NCBI GenBank assembly: GCA_033977485.1
Contig: CM066987.1
Location: 47,929,033-47,993,032 of the forward strand
Direction: 5' to 3'
DNA from: Hydrangea macrophylla
Lineage: Eukaryota; Streptophyta; Magnoliopsida; Cornales; Hydrangeaceae
DNA length: 64,000 nt
In this document: piece after piece, positions 1-11,020 of the stretch
How the letters are laid out: each line of letters opens with the position of its first letter
Numbering within the stretch: position 1 is the stretch's first letter
Program-made: the position numbers and the translations under genes
Notes under the pieces: generated by a model
What the model was told of the DNA's origin: nothing
Database searches by the model: none
What the model saw: only the letters and a program-made list of their open reading frames with translations

Positions 1-628
1 TCGCTTGACATCTCTAGTTTTCATGTCTTGAGTTCATAGGGTTTCCGTGTCCAGGACTTCTATGTCCATCGGTTATCTGTCAAATTTCATCTTTGATTAT
101 CGCCCTCTGGGACCCCACATCTGAGTACATTCGCTTGCAAAGCACACTTCCCAAATTCTAAAAGTTTGCCCCTAAACCCAGAGTCTTCTAAACCTTGATG
201 TCCTTATCTGAGGCATCCACCACATCACAGTCGCAAACACTAGCACAACACCAGCCCACTCGGAGTGGCACACCCCACAGCACCTGCTCATACTAGGATC
301 ATAACACTGGACATGATAGGACTCATGACACAATTCATAATCACATCCATGCATTGCATATCATCCTCATAGCATAGCATCCGCATGTCTTGTTGTGCAT
401 GTGTGATTTGTTCCTTTGTGCCCTGAACTACATCTTGGTCTGACTTCCCTTGGGATACGTAGACAGCTCACGTAGAGCGCGACCAGCACTAGCCTCAGCA
501 TCATTGCATCTTTTGCAACGCTTTTTAACCTAAATCTATAGCCTCTAAAAAGTCCTGTCTCTTCAGAAACTTTGGCACTCGCTTGCGACATGCATTGCCT
601 CGCAAGCTCATGCCAAAGAGGGGCAAAC
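1..628 (+). mobile_element. 3' internal end of Gypsy-type element A (partial)
   Basis: This is the untranslated 3' end of a plus-strand LTR retrotransposon whose body lies off the left edge. It is the reverse complement of 5919 to about 6440, the matching part of element B. It holds the CTGCCTACGTATCC / ACGTAGTTC motif (about 430-465 here, 6080-6125 in B). I see no coding sequence; the open frames here are the same non-coding frames that appear in element B. Confidence 0.8.
615..628 (+). other. Polypurine tract of element A
   Basis: The purine run AAAGAGGGGCAAAC lies directly before the TGTAGACACC start of the LTR. Its exact counterpart sits beside the 3' LTR of element B (5919-5932, opposite strand). 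This placement is what a plus-strand priming site requires. Confidence 0.85.
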
Positions 629-925
629 TGTAGACACCACATTTTATCGGCTATCATATTTAGGAGACCCATAGCTTGGTGGTTCACAATGATCGTAAAA
701 GACTCTAAAGGACTCTTGGAAGTCAGCTCCATCTCTCAGAATGCTCAGAATGACCAAAATGCCCCTAAAAGCCCGAAAACTCCTAGATTTGGTTCCAAAG
801 TTTTGGAAACATGATACGTCGTAAGAAAAATGATAAAATGAGTTTTTAAGTAAAATCGGATGAAATCGTCAGCTCCCAGAGACCCCCAGAGTCCCGAAAG
901 TTCCCGGAAAGTCCCCGTCGACCGG

Positions 926-974
926 TTTGACCAAGGTTTGACCAGGTTTGACCAAAGTTTGACCAAGTTTGACC
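926..974 (+). promoter_or_regulatory. Helically phased W-box array (five TTGACC)
   Basis: Five copies of TTTGACC are present, with TTGACC starting at 927, 938, 948, 959 and 969 (spacing 11, 10, 11, 10). TTGACC is the core bound by WRKY transcription factors. The array lies in U3, about 720 bp before the TATA-like box, and is kept in both other LTRs of the family (5571-5618 and 29464-29528). Further TTGAC sites lie near 1118-1135. Stress-responsive use is an inference. Confidence 0.7.
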
Positions 975-1493
975 GAAATCATCCGAATTCACCGGAATCA
1001 TTCTAGATCATGTGGAAAGTGTTAAAATGAGTTTTAAAAGAAAATCGAGCGAAAACGTCAGCTCCTGGAAGCTCCCAGAAGTTTCCAGAACTTCCCGGGA
1101 ATCCCAGGTTAGTCCAGTTTGACCAAAATTTGACTTTAGAACCGGAGCACAGTAACATTTTTCAAACATTTTGCATGAATACTAGAGATCAATATCTTCC
1201 CAACGGTATATCGCACATAATTTCTGGATTTAAAACGAATTTATTATAAATTTTCAAAGGCGAAAAAGGCGATCAAATCAGTTTTTATCGTGAATACCGC
1301 AAAACTTTTCAAAGTGACCTATCCCCGAACTATTGTTTATGTAAAGTAGACTCCATTACCTTTCTAACGGTATATCACAACCTCAATTTGGGGTTCGTAC
1401 GCATTTTCTGTGAATTTTGGACGAAATAGGACCTTTACGCGAATACCGGAACCTCTGGGGGCCTAAACAGCATTATCTGGATGAAGGAAGAGC

Positions 1494-1554
1494 AGTGCCG
1501 CCGCGGCACTGGCCCACTGCTGCCGCGGCATAGGTCCAGTGCCGCCGCGGCACT
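1494..1554 (+). repeat. GC-palindrome cluster in LTR A
   Basis: Two perfect palindromes GTGCCGCCGCGGCAC (1494-1510 and 1538-1554, with flanking A/T) surround a degenerate copy at 1517-1531. The related LTR at 26562-29818 has one such unit (28929-28945) and the LTR at 3936-5918 has none, so copy number varies within the family. Confidence 0.85.
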
Positions 1555-1697
1555 CCCCTCCAGAATAGTGTATTTTTGTAATTAATTTTGGGGTCCCATT
1601 TTGATTAATTAAAAACCAAAACGACATAGTTTCATGATTTCAGATGTTTGGAGCCAATGGGAACACTTCTAAAACCCCAAAACCACCCCAAGTTGGT

Positions 1698-1708
1698 CTA
1701 TTTAAACC
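1698..1708 (+). promoter_or_regulatory. TATA-like box of LTR A
   Basis: CTATTTAAACC lies in mid-LTR, downstream of the W-box and GC-palindrome clusters. The same motif is present reversed in the LTRs of element B (near 4900-4910 and 28777-28786). It is the likely core promoter, with U3 to its left and R/U5 to its right. Confidence 0.55.
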
Positions 1709-3935
1709 CCCCATTGCTCTTCATTTTGGAGGAGTCAAATGTAAGCTTTGAAAAAGTTTGAGAGAGAAAGTTGTAGAGATAAGGTTAGGATAGAGAAAAA
1801 GAAGCTTTCTTCTTTGATTTCCAAAACAAAAGTGAGTTCTAAACTTTGTTTTTACTTCATTACTCCTATTTACTTCAACATTCAATACACCCAACTAACA
1901 TTTTAGTGAGCATTTAAGAGAGAGGAAGCTTCTTCCATATCCAATCTCATCATATATGAGTGAAACACCATTCTACAAGTTCAAAATATCATGAATATCA
2001 TCTATTGATCATTATCTACTTGCTTGTTTATTCATTGTTTATCTCTTCTTACCTCATTTCTTTTTGATTTTCTTTATTTACTTACTAGTTCATCATCATC
2101 TAAATGATGACATGAAGTTTGGGGTGAGTGAATCCTTATGGATAGTAGCTCTTGACCTCAAAAGTATGTTTAATAGATGATGATCATAACTTCAATACCT
2201 CCAAGGTATTCTTGAAGTGTATTGAAGTTAGGCTCAAATAAAAATAAATCTCTCCAACAATCTCGGAGGTTCTTAATGATGAGTTTGTTGTTGGTATTCT
2301 AAGTGGCTATAATCCTTATTGAGTATTGAAAATATGCTTTCAAAACATCTATTTCAAAACCCCTCTCAATCCCTCTTATTTGGTATCAAGAAACAAAACC
2401 TTGTTTTATCCAAAATCTTCAAAACAATGAGTCAAAACAGTGAGTGAGCTGAGTTCAAAGATTTCTCTAGAACGCAATACGCAACAAATGGATGCAAGGC
2501 CACTTGGAAAGTCTTCCTAACTCATTGGAGAACACCCATGATTTTTGGTTTGACTTGGAAGTACTTGGAAATGGTCCATTTGGACCCAAACATTCCTTCC
2601 AGACATTCTGTTTTTGCTTTCACAGCAGCTAGGTCCACTTCCAACCTCTTTTTCAGAAATCCTTTCTGAAAGGGGTGGTCCCAACTTATTATTCCCTCAA
2701 ACTTCAATGTCTTAGGAAACTTTCGGTATACAATGGGCCTCTAGATCATTCGTTTTCATTTTCTAAGATTTTGGAACATTTCAGTCAACAGTACGGACTC
2801 TGTTTCTGAGTGACCTCTGTTGTTTATATGATTTCTCTCAATCTGTGATAGTTATTAAAGATTGTCTTTTTGGGTTGTATTCTAGACACAATAAGTAACA
2901 TCTCCATAACAAATAATGCATTGAAAACATTCCTAACCCCTCTTTTCAATTTTCCAAAGATCTAGTTAATGTTCTGTCCACTATTCACAGCAAGCACATC
3001 TTAACTTTCATTCTTTGATTTGATGCATACATGCCTTCCAAATTAGTTCATATCTTAGGAAGTAGTTCATACTGCATTAGTACATATCCCATGTTGATTT
3101 CATCCATTCATTAATACACATTCTAGGCTTCCAAGTCATTCTAGGAATCCATGAACACAAAGCACCCTACAACCTTGGCACATTCTAGATACATACATTG
3201 CATCCATGCAAAGATTTGGGATTTTTGTAACTCTTAATCTAAGAAGATTATAAGAAATGACCATGATCACACATCCATGTTTTCCCTCGATCTAATCATT
3301 CTTTCTCATCCGTCCCAGGGATTGAGAGGTCTTCTTTTCTTAAAGATTAACATACATCATACTAGCTTGCTAAGCATACTTTGATTTCTTTGTTTATTTA
3401 ACAATTCATGTCCCCTTTTAGATTTGAAAATTTTAATTACTTGATACATGATTAGACGATTTTTCCTAGGTTTATTTGTGTGATCTTTCACCTTACATTG
3501 TATGATATTTGACTTAGATCTTATGAATGATATCTTATCTTTAGATCTTTCATTTCAAATTTTCTTATGTGATGTAATATACTATCATAGTATTATTTGT
3601 CGAACCAAACATAGTATAAGATGATTATTTGGATGCTAATTGAGGCCCGTCGAAAGATGGGGCGAGTTGAGGGTGTTTTAGTCGCGACAAAGGCTCCTTC
3701 CTCTCTCGTACCAAAATCCCGAACCAAGTTCTTTGGTTATGAAGGGCCGGTGCCCTTATCCGCTTGAGTGAGTCAAAATTAGGTTTCTTGGTTCCTTAAA
3801 GATCAAGTGGCGACTCTGTATCTGTTTTCAACAGACCTTTTTTTTTCTTTCTTTGATCCAAATCAAATTTTAAATAAAAACAAGTTCCAGTTTCAAAACA
3901 AAACAAAGAGAAGTGGTCTACTTCCGGTGTCCACA

Positions 3936-5918
3936 CCCTTTTGGAAAAGTTTTCTGAAAAAGAGGTCGGAAGTGGACCTAGTTGTTGTGACAGCAAAAAA
4001 CAGAATGTCTGGAAGGAATGTTTGGGTCCAAATGGACCATTTCCAAGCACTTCCAAGTCAAACCAAAAATCATGGGTGTTCTCCAATGAGTTAGGAAGAC
4101 TTTCCAAGTGGTCTTACACCCATACATTGAGTATTGAGTTCTAGAGAAATCTTTGAACTCAGATCACTCACTGTTTTGACTCACTGTTTTGAAGATTTTG
4201 GGAAAAAACTTGAGTTTTCTTTCTTGAAATCAAAATGAGAGAGATTGAGAGGGGTTTTGAAATAGAGGTTTTGAAAGTATATTTTCAACATCAAATAGAG
4301 ATTATAACCTCTTGGAATATCAACATCAAACTCATCATGAAGAACCCTCAATATTATTGGAGAGATTCATTTTTATTTGAACATAACTTCAAGGATACCT
4401 TGGAGGTATTGAAGTTATAATCATCATCTATCAAACATGTTTTTGAGGTCAAGAGCTACTATCCATAAGGATTCACTCACCTCAAACTTCATGTTATCAT
4501 CTAGATGATGATAAACTAGTAAGTAAATAAAGAAAATAAAAAAGAAATGAGATTAAGAAGAGATGAACATAATATGAACAAGCAAGTAAATAACAATCAA
4601 TAGATGATAATCAATATGATTTTGGACTTGTAGCTTGGTGTTTCACTCATAGATTTTGACATTTGGACATGGAAGTAGCTTCCTAACTCAAGAATGCTCA
4701 AGAATGGTGATTGGGGGTGTTTGGACTGTGAAGTATAAGAGAGGTAATGGAAGAACACAAGATTAAAACTCACTTTCTATAACAAAATAGTAGGAGGAAG
4801 CTCCTTTTCTCTCTTCTAAACCTATCTCTATCTCTCTTCTTCTCTACAACTTTTCAAGCTTTTGCACTTGGCCCCTCTAAAATGAAGAGCAATGGGGGGT
4901 TTAAATAGGCCAATTTGGGGTGGTTTTGGGGTTTTAGAAGTGTTCCCATTGGTCCCAAACATCTGAAAATATAAAACTATGTCGTTTTGGTTTCTAATAT
5001 ATCAAATTGGACCCCCAAAATAAATTACAAAAATGCACTATTCTGGAGGGCTCCTCCTTCGTCCAGATAATGCTGTTTAGGCCCCCTGAAGTTTTGGTAT
5101 TCGCGAAAAGGCCCTATTTTGTCTAAAATTCACAGAAAATGTGTACGAACTCCAAATTGAGGTTGTGATATACCGTTGGAAAGGTAATGAAGTCTAATTT
5201 TCATAAAAAAAAAAAGTTCAGGGATAGGTCACTTTGAAAAGTTTTGCAGTATTTGCGATAAAATTCGATTTGATCGCCATTTTCGCCTTCGGAAATTAAT
5301 AATAGACTCGTTTTAAATCCGGGAATTATGTGCGACATACCGTTGGAAAGCTATTGACCTCTAGTATCCATGTAAAATATTTGAAATTGTCACGGTGCCC
5401 CGGTTTTAAAGTCAAATTCTGGTCAAACTGGTCAAACCCGGGATTCCCGGGAAGTTCTGGTAACCTCTGGGAGCTCCCAAGAGTTGACGTTTTCGCTCGA
5501 TTTTCTTTAAAAACTTATTTTAATACTTTTCTCATGATCTAGAATGATTTTGGTGAATTCGGACGATTTTGGTCAAACTTGGTCAAACTTTGGTCAAACC
5601 TGGTCAAACCTTGGTCAAACCGGTCGACGGGGACTTTCCGGGAACTTTCGGGACTCCGGGGGTCTCTGGGAGCTGACGATTTCATCCGATTTTACTTAAA
5701 AACTTATTTTATCACTTTTTCTTACGACGTAGCATGTTTCCAAAACTTTGGGACCAAATCTGGGAGCTTTTGGGCTTTCAGGGGCATTTTGGTCATTCTG
5801 AGCATTCTGAGAAATAGAACCAACTTCCAGGAGTCCTTTTGAGTCCTTTTTCGATCATTGTGAACCACCAAGCTATGGGTCTCCTAAATCGGATAGCCGA
5901 CAAAATGGGGTGTCTACA
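3936..5918 (-). mobile_element. 3' LTR of element B, split by element A
   Basis: Read on the minus strand this starts TGTAGACACC at 5918 and matches 29818 down to about 27811 of the 5' LTR. The remaining 1.25 kb is missing at 3936, exactly where LTR A ends, and should lie off the left edge beyond element A. CCCTT (3936-3940) would be the target duplication, but its partner is outside the window. Confidence 0.85.
5571..5618 (-). promoter_or_regulatory. W-box array in LTR B
   Basis: GGTCAA (TTGACC on the minus strand) starts at 5571, 5581, 5592, 5602 and 5613, so the spacing is again 10-11 bp. This is the same array as in LTR A in the opposite orientation. Confidence 0.7.
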
Positions 5919-5932
5919 GTTTGCCCCTCTTT
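5919..5932 (-). other. Polypurine tract of element B
   Basis: The plus strand reads GTTTGCCCCTCTTT, the reverse complement of the tract beside LTR A. It adjoins the start of the 3' LTR at 5918. Confidence 0.85.
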
Positions 5933-6779
5933 GGCATGAGCTTGCGAGGCAACGCATGTCGCAAGCGAGCGCCAAAGTTTCTGAAGAGATAGGACTTTTT
6001 GGAGGCTATAGATTTAGGTTAAAAAGCGTTGCAAAAGATGCAAAGATGCTGAGGCTAGTGCTGGTCGCGCTCTGCATGAGCTGCCTACGTATCCCAAGGA
6101 AAGTCAGACCAAGACGTAGTTCAGGGCACAAAGGAACAAATCACACATGCACAACAAGACATGCGGATGCTATGCTATGAGGATGATATGCAATGGATGG
6201 ATGTGATCATGAATTGTGTCATGAGTCCTATCATGTCCAGTGTTATGATCCTAGTATGAGCAGGTGCTGTGGGGTGTGTCACTCCGAATGGGCTGGTGTT
6301 GTGCTAGTGTTTGCGACTGTGATGTAGTGGATGCCTCGGATAAGGACATCAAGGCTTAGAAGACTCTGGGTTTAGGGGCAAACTTTTGGAATTTGGGAAG
6401 TGTGCTTTGCAAGCGAATGTAGTCAGATGTGGGGTCCCTGAGGATGACAACTAAGGATAACGCATAGGTGAGGGAGTTCATGATAACCGACAGTTTTATA
6501 ATAACCAAAGTGAGGAGGCTCATAATAAGTGGGGTAGCTCACGATAATTGACAGGTGAGATAACCAGAGTGAAGAAGCTCACGATAAGTGAGGAAGCTCA
6601 TAATGACTGATAGGTGAGAAAGCTCATGATAATCAGTGGACACAGATCCTTAAATTATAAATAGACAGTGCTTGCCCTGGGAATCGGGGTGATTTGACTG
6701 CGGTTGATGTTTTGGCCGATCCTTATGATGACAAGTCCGGAGAATCGGTTCGGACTTCTGTTATCTTCTGCTAGGGATG

Positions 6780-7620
6780 GTAGGGGACTCTCTGAGAATC
6801 TCTCTTCAATTCTTGACCTAGAACCAGGATCCATCTCTGAATCTCTCGTGGTTGGTCAGATCTCGTAATGCTCAATCCAAAAGAGTCGGTTAGGGCCTTC
6901 GGGAGATGATGGACTCTCTGAGAATCTCTCTTCAATTCTTGACCTAAAACCAGGATCCGTCTCTGAATCTCTCGTGGTCAATCCAAAAGAGTCGGTTAGG
7001 GCCTTCGGGAGTTGATGGACTTTCTGAGAATCTCTCTTCAATTCTTGACCTAGAACCAGGATCCGTCTCTGAATCTCTCGTGGTTGGTCAGCTCTCGTAA
7101 TGCTCAATCCAAAAGAGTCGGTTAGGGCCTTCGGGAGCTGATGGACTCTTTAAGAATCTCTCTTCAATTCTTGACCTAGAACCAGGATCCATCTCTAAAT
7201 CTCTCGTGGTTGGTCAGATCTCATAATGCTCAATCCAAAAGAGCCGGTTAGGGCCTTCGGGAGCTGATGGACTCTCTGAGAATCTCTCTTCAATTCTCGA
7301 CCTAGAATCAGGATCCATCTCTGAATCTCTCGTGGTTGGTCAGATCTCGTAATGCTCAATCCAAAAGAGCTGGTTAGGGCCTTCGGGAGCTAATGGACTC
7401 TCTGAGAATCTATCTTCAATTCTTGACCTAGAACCAGGATCCATCTCTGAATCTCTCGTGGTTGGTCAGATCTTTCGGCGCTCAATCCAAGAGGGCCGGT
7501 CGGGGCCTCCGAAAGCTAGTATCTTTGGATTTCTGTCCTTAGGGGATGATGTAGGGTTCTCAGAGAATCTCTTTTGGCGCTCAATCCATGAGGGCCGGTC
7601 GGGGCCTCCGGGAGCTGAAG
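6780..7620. repeat. 126-bp tandem array (about 6.5 copies)
   Basis: Each unit contains CTCTCTTCAATTCTTGACC, then GGATCCRTCTCTGAATCTC, then GCTCAATCCAAAAGAG and GGGCCTTCGGGAG. Units begin near 6785, 6911, 7017, 7144, 7270 and 7392, with a degenerate last one from about 7555. The third step is short (106 bp), from a deletion of the TTGGTCAGATCTCGTAATG part. Confidence 0.9.
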
Positions 7621-7748
7621 GATAATGTACTCTGCTAGGAAGAAGGAAATACGTCCATTAAATGGGAGTCAAGGTATCATTTTATTTGTGATGAGGGATA
7701 CGGAGATGGCCTAAGGCAGTTAAGGTTTTGATATTGAAAGAGGAGGGT

Positions 7749-8605
7749 GATGGACTTATGTTGCTAGGAGAAAGGAAGATCATCAACAGCCATTCGTGGA
7801 CTTATGTTGCATGAATGAAGATGAAGATCAACAGCAACTCATGGACTTATGTTGCCTGAAGAAAGACAAAAGATCAACAGCCACTCATGGACTTATGTTG
7901 CATGAAGAAAGATGAAAGATCAACAGCCACTCATGGACTTATGTTGCTAGGAGAAAAGGAAGATCATCAACAGCTATTCGTGGACTTATGTTGCATGAAT
8001 GAAGGAGGATGACCAACAGCCACTCATGGACTTATGTTGCTAGGAGGAAGGAAGATCAACAGCCACACATGGACTTATGTCGCATGGATGAAGGAAGAAC
8101 ATAAACAGCCACTCATGGACTTATGTTGCATGAGCGAAGGAAGACAGTCAAAAGCCACTCATGGACTTATGTTGCTAGCCATTTGTGGAAAGATGAAAGA
8201 TCAACAGGCACTCATTGACTTATGTTGCTATGACGAAGGAAGATCATCAACAGCCACTCTTGGACTTATGTTGCATGAGCGAAGGAAGACAGTCAACAGC
8301 CACTCATGGACTTATGTTCCTAGGAGAAAGGAAGATCATCAACAGCTACTCATGGACTTATGTTGTATGAGCGAAGGAAGACAGTCAACAACCACTCATG
8401 GACTTATGTTGCTAGGAGAAAGAAAGATCATCAACAGCCACTCATGGACTTATGTTGCATGAGCGAAGGAAGACAGTCAACAGCCACTCATGGACTTATG
8501 TTGCATGAGCGAAGGAAGACAGTCAACAGCCACTCATGGACTTATGTTGCTAGGACGAAGGAAGATCATCAACAGCCACTCATGGACTTATGTTGCATGA
8601 GCGAA
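7749..8605. repeat. 46-bp minisatellite (about 19 copies)
   Basis: The core GGACTTATGTTGC recurs near 7751, 7797, 7843, 7888, 7935, 7980, 8028, 8069, 8115, 8161, 8214, 8261, 8308, 8354, 8398, 8446, 8491, 8537 and 8583, a mean period of about 46 bp. Two flavours (ending GCATGAGCGAAGGAAGACAG or GCTAGGAGAAAGGAAGATC) alternate in part, so higher-order structure is forming. Long open frames here arise only because three units (138 bp) keep the reading phase. Confidence 0.9.
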
Positions 8606-9134
8606 GATGGTTAACTTTTGACGGTTTGGAAAGGGATGAAATTTTCCCCAAGTTTGGACGCTTCTCATGCTGCGCCTTGACTGGTGCAGTAATAGTGTTT
8701 GGTACTCCTGCTTGCATTATCCTTGGAACACTCTTTAAAAAAATTTATAACTTTATTTGGAAAATTCATTATTAGTCACTGTCAACTCACTTATTTGAGA
8801 CTACGACAGACTTGACGACTAACAGACATCGACACACGAGGATAACACATTCGACACTGAAATGGAACAAGCTTGACTTGCCAAAACTTAATGTGCTCTT
8901 GTCATAAATGATGTACCATTTCTCTTTTGTGTTTACTTCTCACCTTAACGTGGCATAACTTTGATGGTGAATCTTATTTTTGAAAATTCCACCCTACTGA
9001 TCTAATCAATTTCTTTGCTTCTCCCAAGATGTGCTTTAAATTAGTGCCTTAGCTTATAGAATAAAAGATACTCCATTTCCATCTGTTCAAGACAATGTTT
9101 GTGACTTGAAGGCTTACCATTAGTGTATAGGGAT

Positions 9135-9362
9135 CGGGTGGCAAACGAAGTTTGTCCCTAGTTTGAAGGGCATGAAGTGGATCGGTAGGCAAACGAGGAA
9201 AATGACCGAAGTTTGCCCCTAGTTTGGAGGAAGGTTCATTGGAGGTTTTAGGCAAACGAGGTAGGTGACCGAAGTTTGCCCCTTGTATGAAGGGTAGATA
9301 GTAAAATTTAGGCAAACGAGGCGAGTAGCCAAAGTTTGCCCCTAGTGTGGAAGGTGATTTCT
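9135..9362. repeat. 60-bp tandem repeat (four copies)
   Basis: Units of GGCAAACGAGG, a short variable part, then CGAAGTTTGCCCCTAGT start near 9139, 9187, 9250 and 9311. The GGCAAAC and GTTTGCC parts are mutually complementary, and GGGGCAAAC is also the core of the element's polypurine tract. Confidence 0.8.
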
Positions 9363-9370
9363 GGCTTGAG

Positions 9371-9535
9371 GCAAGGACCGTGACTTTAATCTCTTAAATG
9401 CTCATAACTTTTGCCTAGGCACCAGTGAGGTGACCTAACGAGCTCTTTTCTCTCTTTTGTTATTGCTCACTTTGGATTTAGCTCTAATTTTTGCCTAGGT
9501 GTCCTTTGGATTTTTGACCTAGCGAGCCATCCTTC
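9371..9535. repeat. TTTTGCCTAGG short repeats
   Basis: Paired motifs TTTTGCCTAGG and GACCTARCGAGC occur near 9408-9442 and 9488-9525, and again at 10220-10270. They are scattered diverged repeats of about 80 bp rather than a clean array. Confidence 0.55.
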
Positions 9536-9544
9536 TTTTCTTTT

Positions 9545-9830
9545 TGAAAGTCTGCCTACGTACCCCCGAGTGGGGATCAGGTCCAACGTAGTTCGGGCCA
9601 TGGTCGGAAAGAAGCGGGTTGATTTTTTTAGGTAGGTGGGGTGACCGAACCGATGCGGTTGCCTACGTATCCCCAAGTGGGAATCAGGTCAAGCGTAGTT
9701 CAAGACATGGTCGAAAAGAAGCGGGTTGATTTTTTAGGTAGGTGGGGTGACCGAACCGTTGTGGTTGCCTACGTATCCCCAAGCGGGAATCAGGTCAAGC
9801 GTAGTTCAAGTCAGGGCTTGAAAGAAATTG
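9545..9830. repeat. 110-bp tandem repeat (2.6 copies)
   Basis: Units start with GCCTACGTAYCCCC at 9549, 9660 and 9768. Each has GGTCAAGCGTAGTTC about 25 bp later and the GAAGCGGGTTGATTTTTT / GGTGACCGAACC pair. The GCCTACGTATCC...GTAGTTC couple is the motif found once near the polypurine tract (6085-6125), so the array may have grown from that segment. Confidence 0.85.
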
Positions 9831-10955
9831 GGTATGAGGGTTCCTCAAACCAATCGTCAAATAAGTTCAAACTTGAGCCACTTATGGTAGCTTTGATTAA
9901 AACGATTCAGTTTCAATCTCCCTTTTTCTTTTTCTTTTTCTTTTTGTTTTGTTTTGAGGATTGATCCTTTTCACTTTCGCCTAGGTAGTCAATTTTGCTT
10001 TTTAATGTAGTCGATTCTTGTGAGATCTTTCAATCGTAATCTCAGAATTCCAGAATGTGCATGTCAGCTCTCAGAACTTATATGTGGTCATTCCGTGCCG
10101 TTTGAAATGTGATCTTGGCACGTTCTTAAGATGTATCTTGAAGCGTATGATTCTCTCATCAAAATTTTCTCCAATATTTTGACTGGCTAGGGTCAGATTT
10201 TTGAAATCAACACATTTTTCAGCTCTAACTTTTGCCTAGGTGCCCTTTCGGGTTTTCAACCTAGCGAGCTTTTTCATTCTTCTTTTTTTTGTGTTTTTTT
10301 TTTTTTTGAAAGTGGAGATGAAACTCACTGATATGTTTGGCTACCATCAAGGGCTAAGTTTGCATTGCTTTCAATCGGACAGATTGCGTGGCTCCCAATT
10401 GGATTGGGCTTAAGGCTTCGAAACGGTAGAAAAAGGGTGTTGGGCAAGCCCCAAGTCAGTTTCAAGTATGTCTTTTCAAGATTGAGGCAAGAGCATCTTT
10501 AAATTCTTAAAGTAAGACTATTCAATTCCAGCTCTTCATTAGTGTCAGTGTGAAATCGACTTTAACCTTTCAGGATTCTTTTTTGTTTTGTCGTAGAAAA
10601 ATTATTACCGGAGTAATATCCATGGTAATTTGAAAAGTGACACTTCAGTTTAGTGATTCATGCATTTATGACTAAGCACATCAGATTAGGCAAAATGAGA
10701 CTTCATTCCATCAGTAGAGAAGGATTATAGACTCATTAACAACTCGAGGACAAACAGACTCAACCACAAGAATAAACATACAACAGACTCGACTAGGCTC
10801 GACCTGGTCTCAAATGGAATGTCACAGTGACTCACTTATTCTTTTTATTTCTTTTTTTTTTTAAAGAGCATCTTCATTTGGTTTTCTAGCAAGAGTCCCA
10901 AACACCATCACTTCACCAGCACAGGTTCAACATTCATGGTCCTCAACGAAGGGAA

Positions 10956-11015
10956 TCATTTAAACGGATAGGTCAAGGGTTGGTCGAGACCGAGGTAGTG
11001 GATTGGATTGGGGAG
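10956..11015 (-). pseudogene. gag of element B, 3' end beyond the insertion
   Basis: When 11021-23694 and one copy of cagcg are removed, the minus-strand frame of 23700-24906 continues into this segment without a shift, up to a TGA at 10958-10956. This continuity supports insertion of the tRNA-Asp element into an existing gag. The 20 or so residues are from the weakly conserved C-terminal tail of gag. Confidence 0.7.
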
Positions 11016-11020
11016 CAGCG
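11016..11020. other. Target-site duplication cagcg (left)
   Basis: Directly precedes the first LTR. Its only partner, 23695-23699, follows the third LTR. The middle LTR has no such flank. Confidence 0.92.

Larger units (their letters stand above)
629..3935 (+). mobile_element. 3' LTR of element A (3307 bp)
   Basis: The LTR starts TGTAGACACC and ends GGTGTCCACA, so it has TG...CA ends within a short inverted terminal repeat. It is homologous over its full length to the LTR at 26562-29818 in reverse, and its inner two thirds match 3936-5918 in reverse. It carries a W-box array, a GC-palindrome cluster and a TATA-like box, in that order, which marks the U3 end. After 3935 the sequence passes without a gap into the LTR of element B, so A was inserted into B. 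Confidence 0.9.
5933..11015 (-). other. Untranslated 3' region of element B
   Basis: About 5 kb between the gag end and the polypurine tract holds no recognisable coding sequence. It has at least five separate repeat tracts: short AGCTCAYRATAA repeats (about 6480-6640), a 126-bp array, a 46-bp array, a 60-bp array and a 110-bp array. The stretches between them (8620-9130 and 9840-10950) show nothing I can name. Retrotransposons of the Tat/Ogre group are known for hypervariable tandem repeats in this position. Confidence 0.7.

Noticed and set aside
3796..4144. Overlapping 67-103-codon frames at the A/B LTR junction
   Set aside because: They span the junction of two LTRs and the reverse-complement matches elsewhere are untranslated LTR sequence.
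5839..6180. 113-codon frame, repeated reversed at 367-732
   Set aside because: It crosses the LTR edge and polypurine tract of element B. The sister copy keeps it only because the DNA is similar, and there are no domain features.
8034..8614. Open frames of 142 and 84 codons with repeated SHSWTYV-like text
   Set aside because: They are produced by the 46-bp minisatellite, where three units keep the phase. The motif reads in shifting frames and belongs to no protein family.
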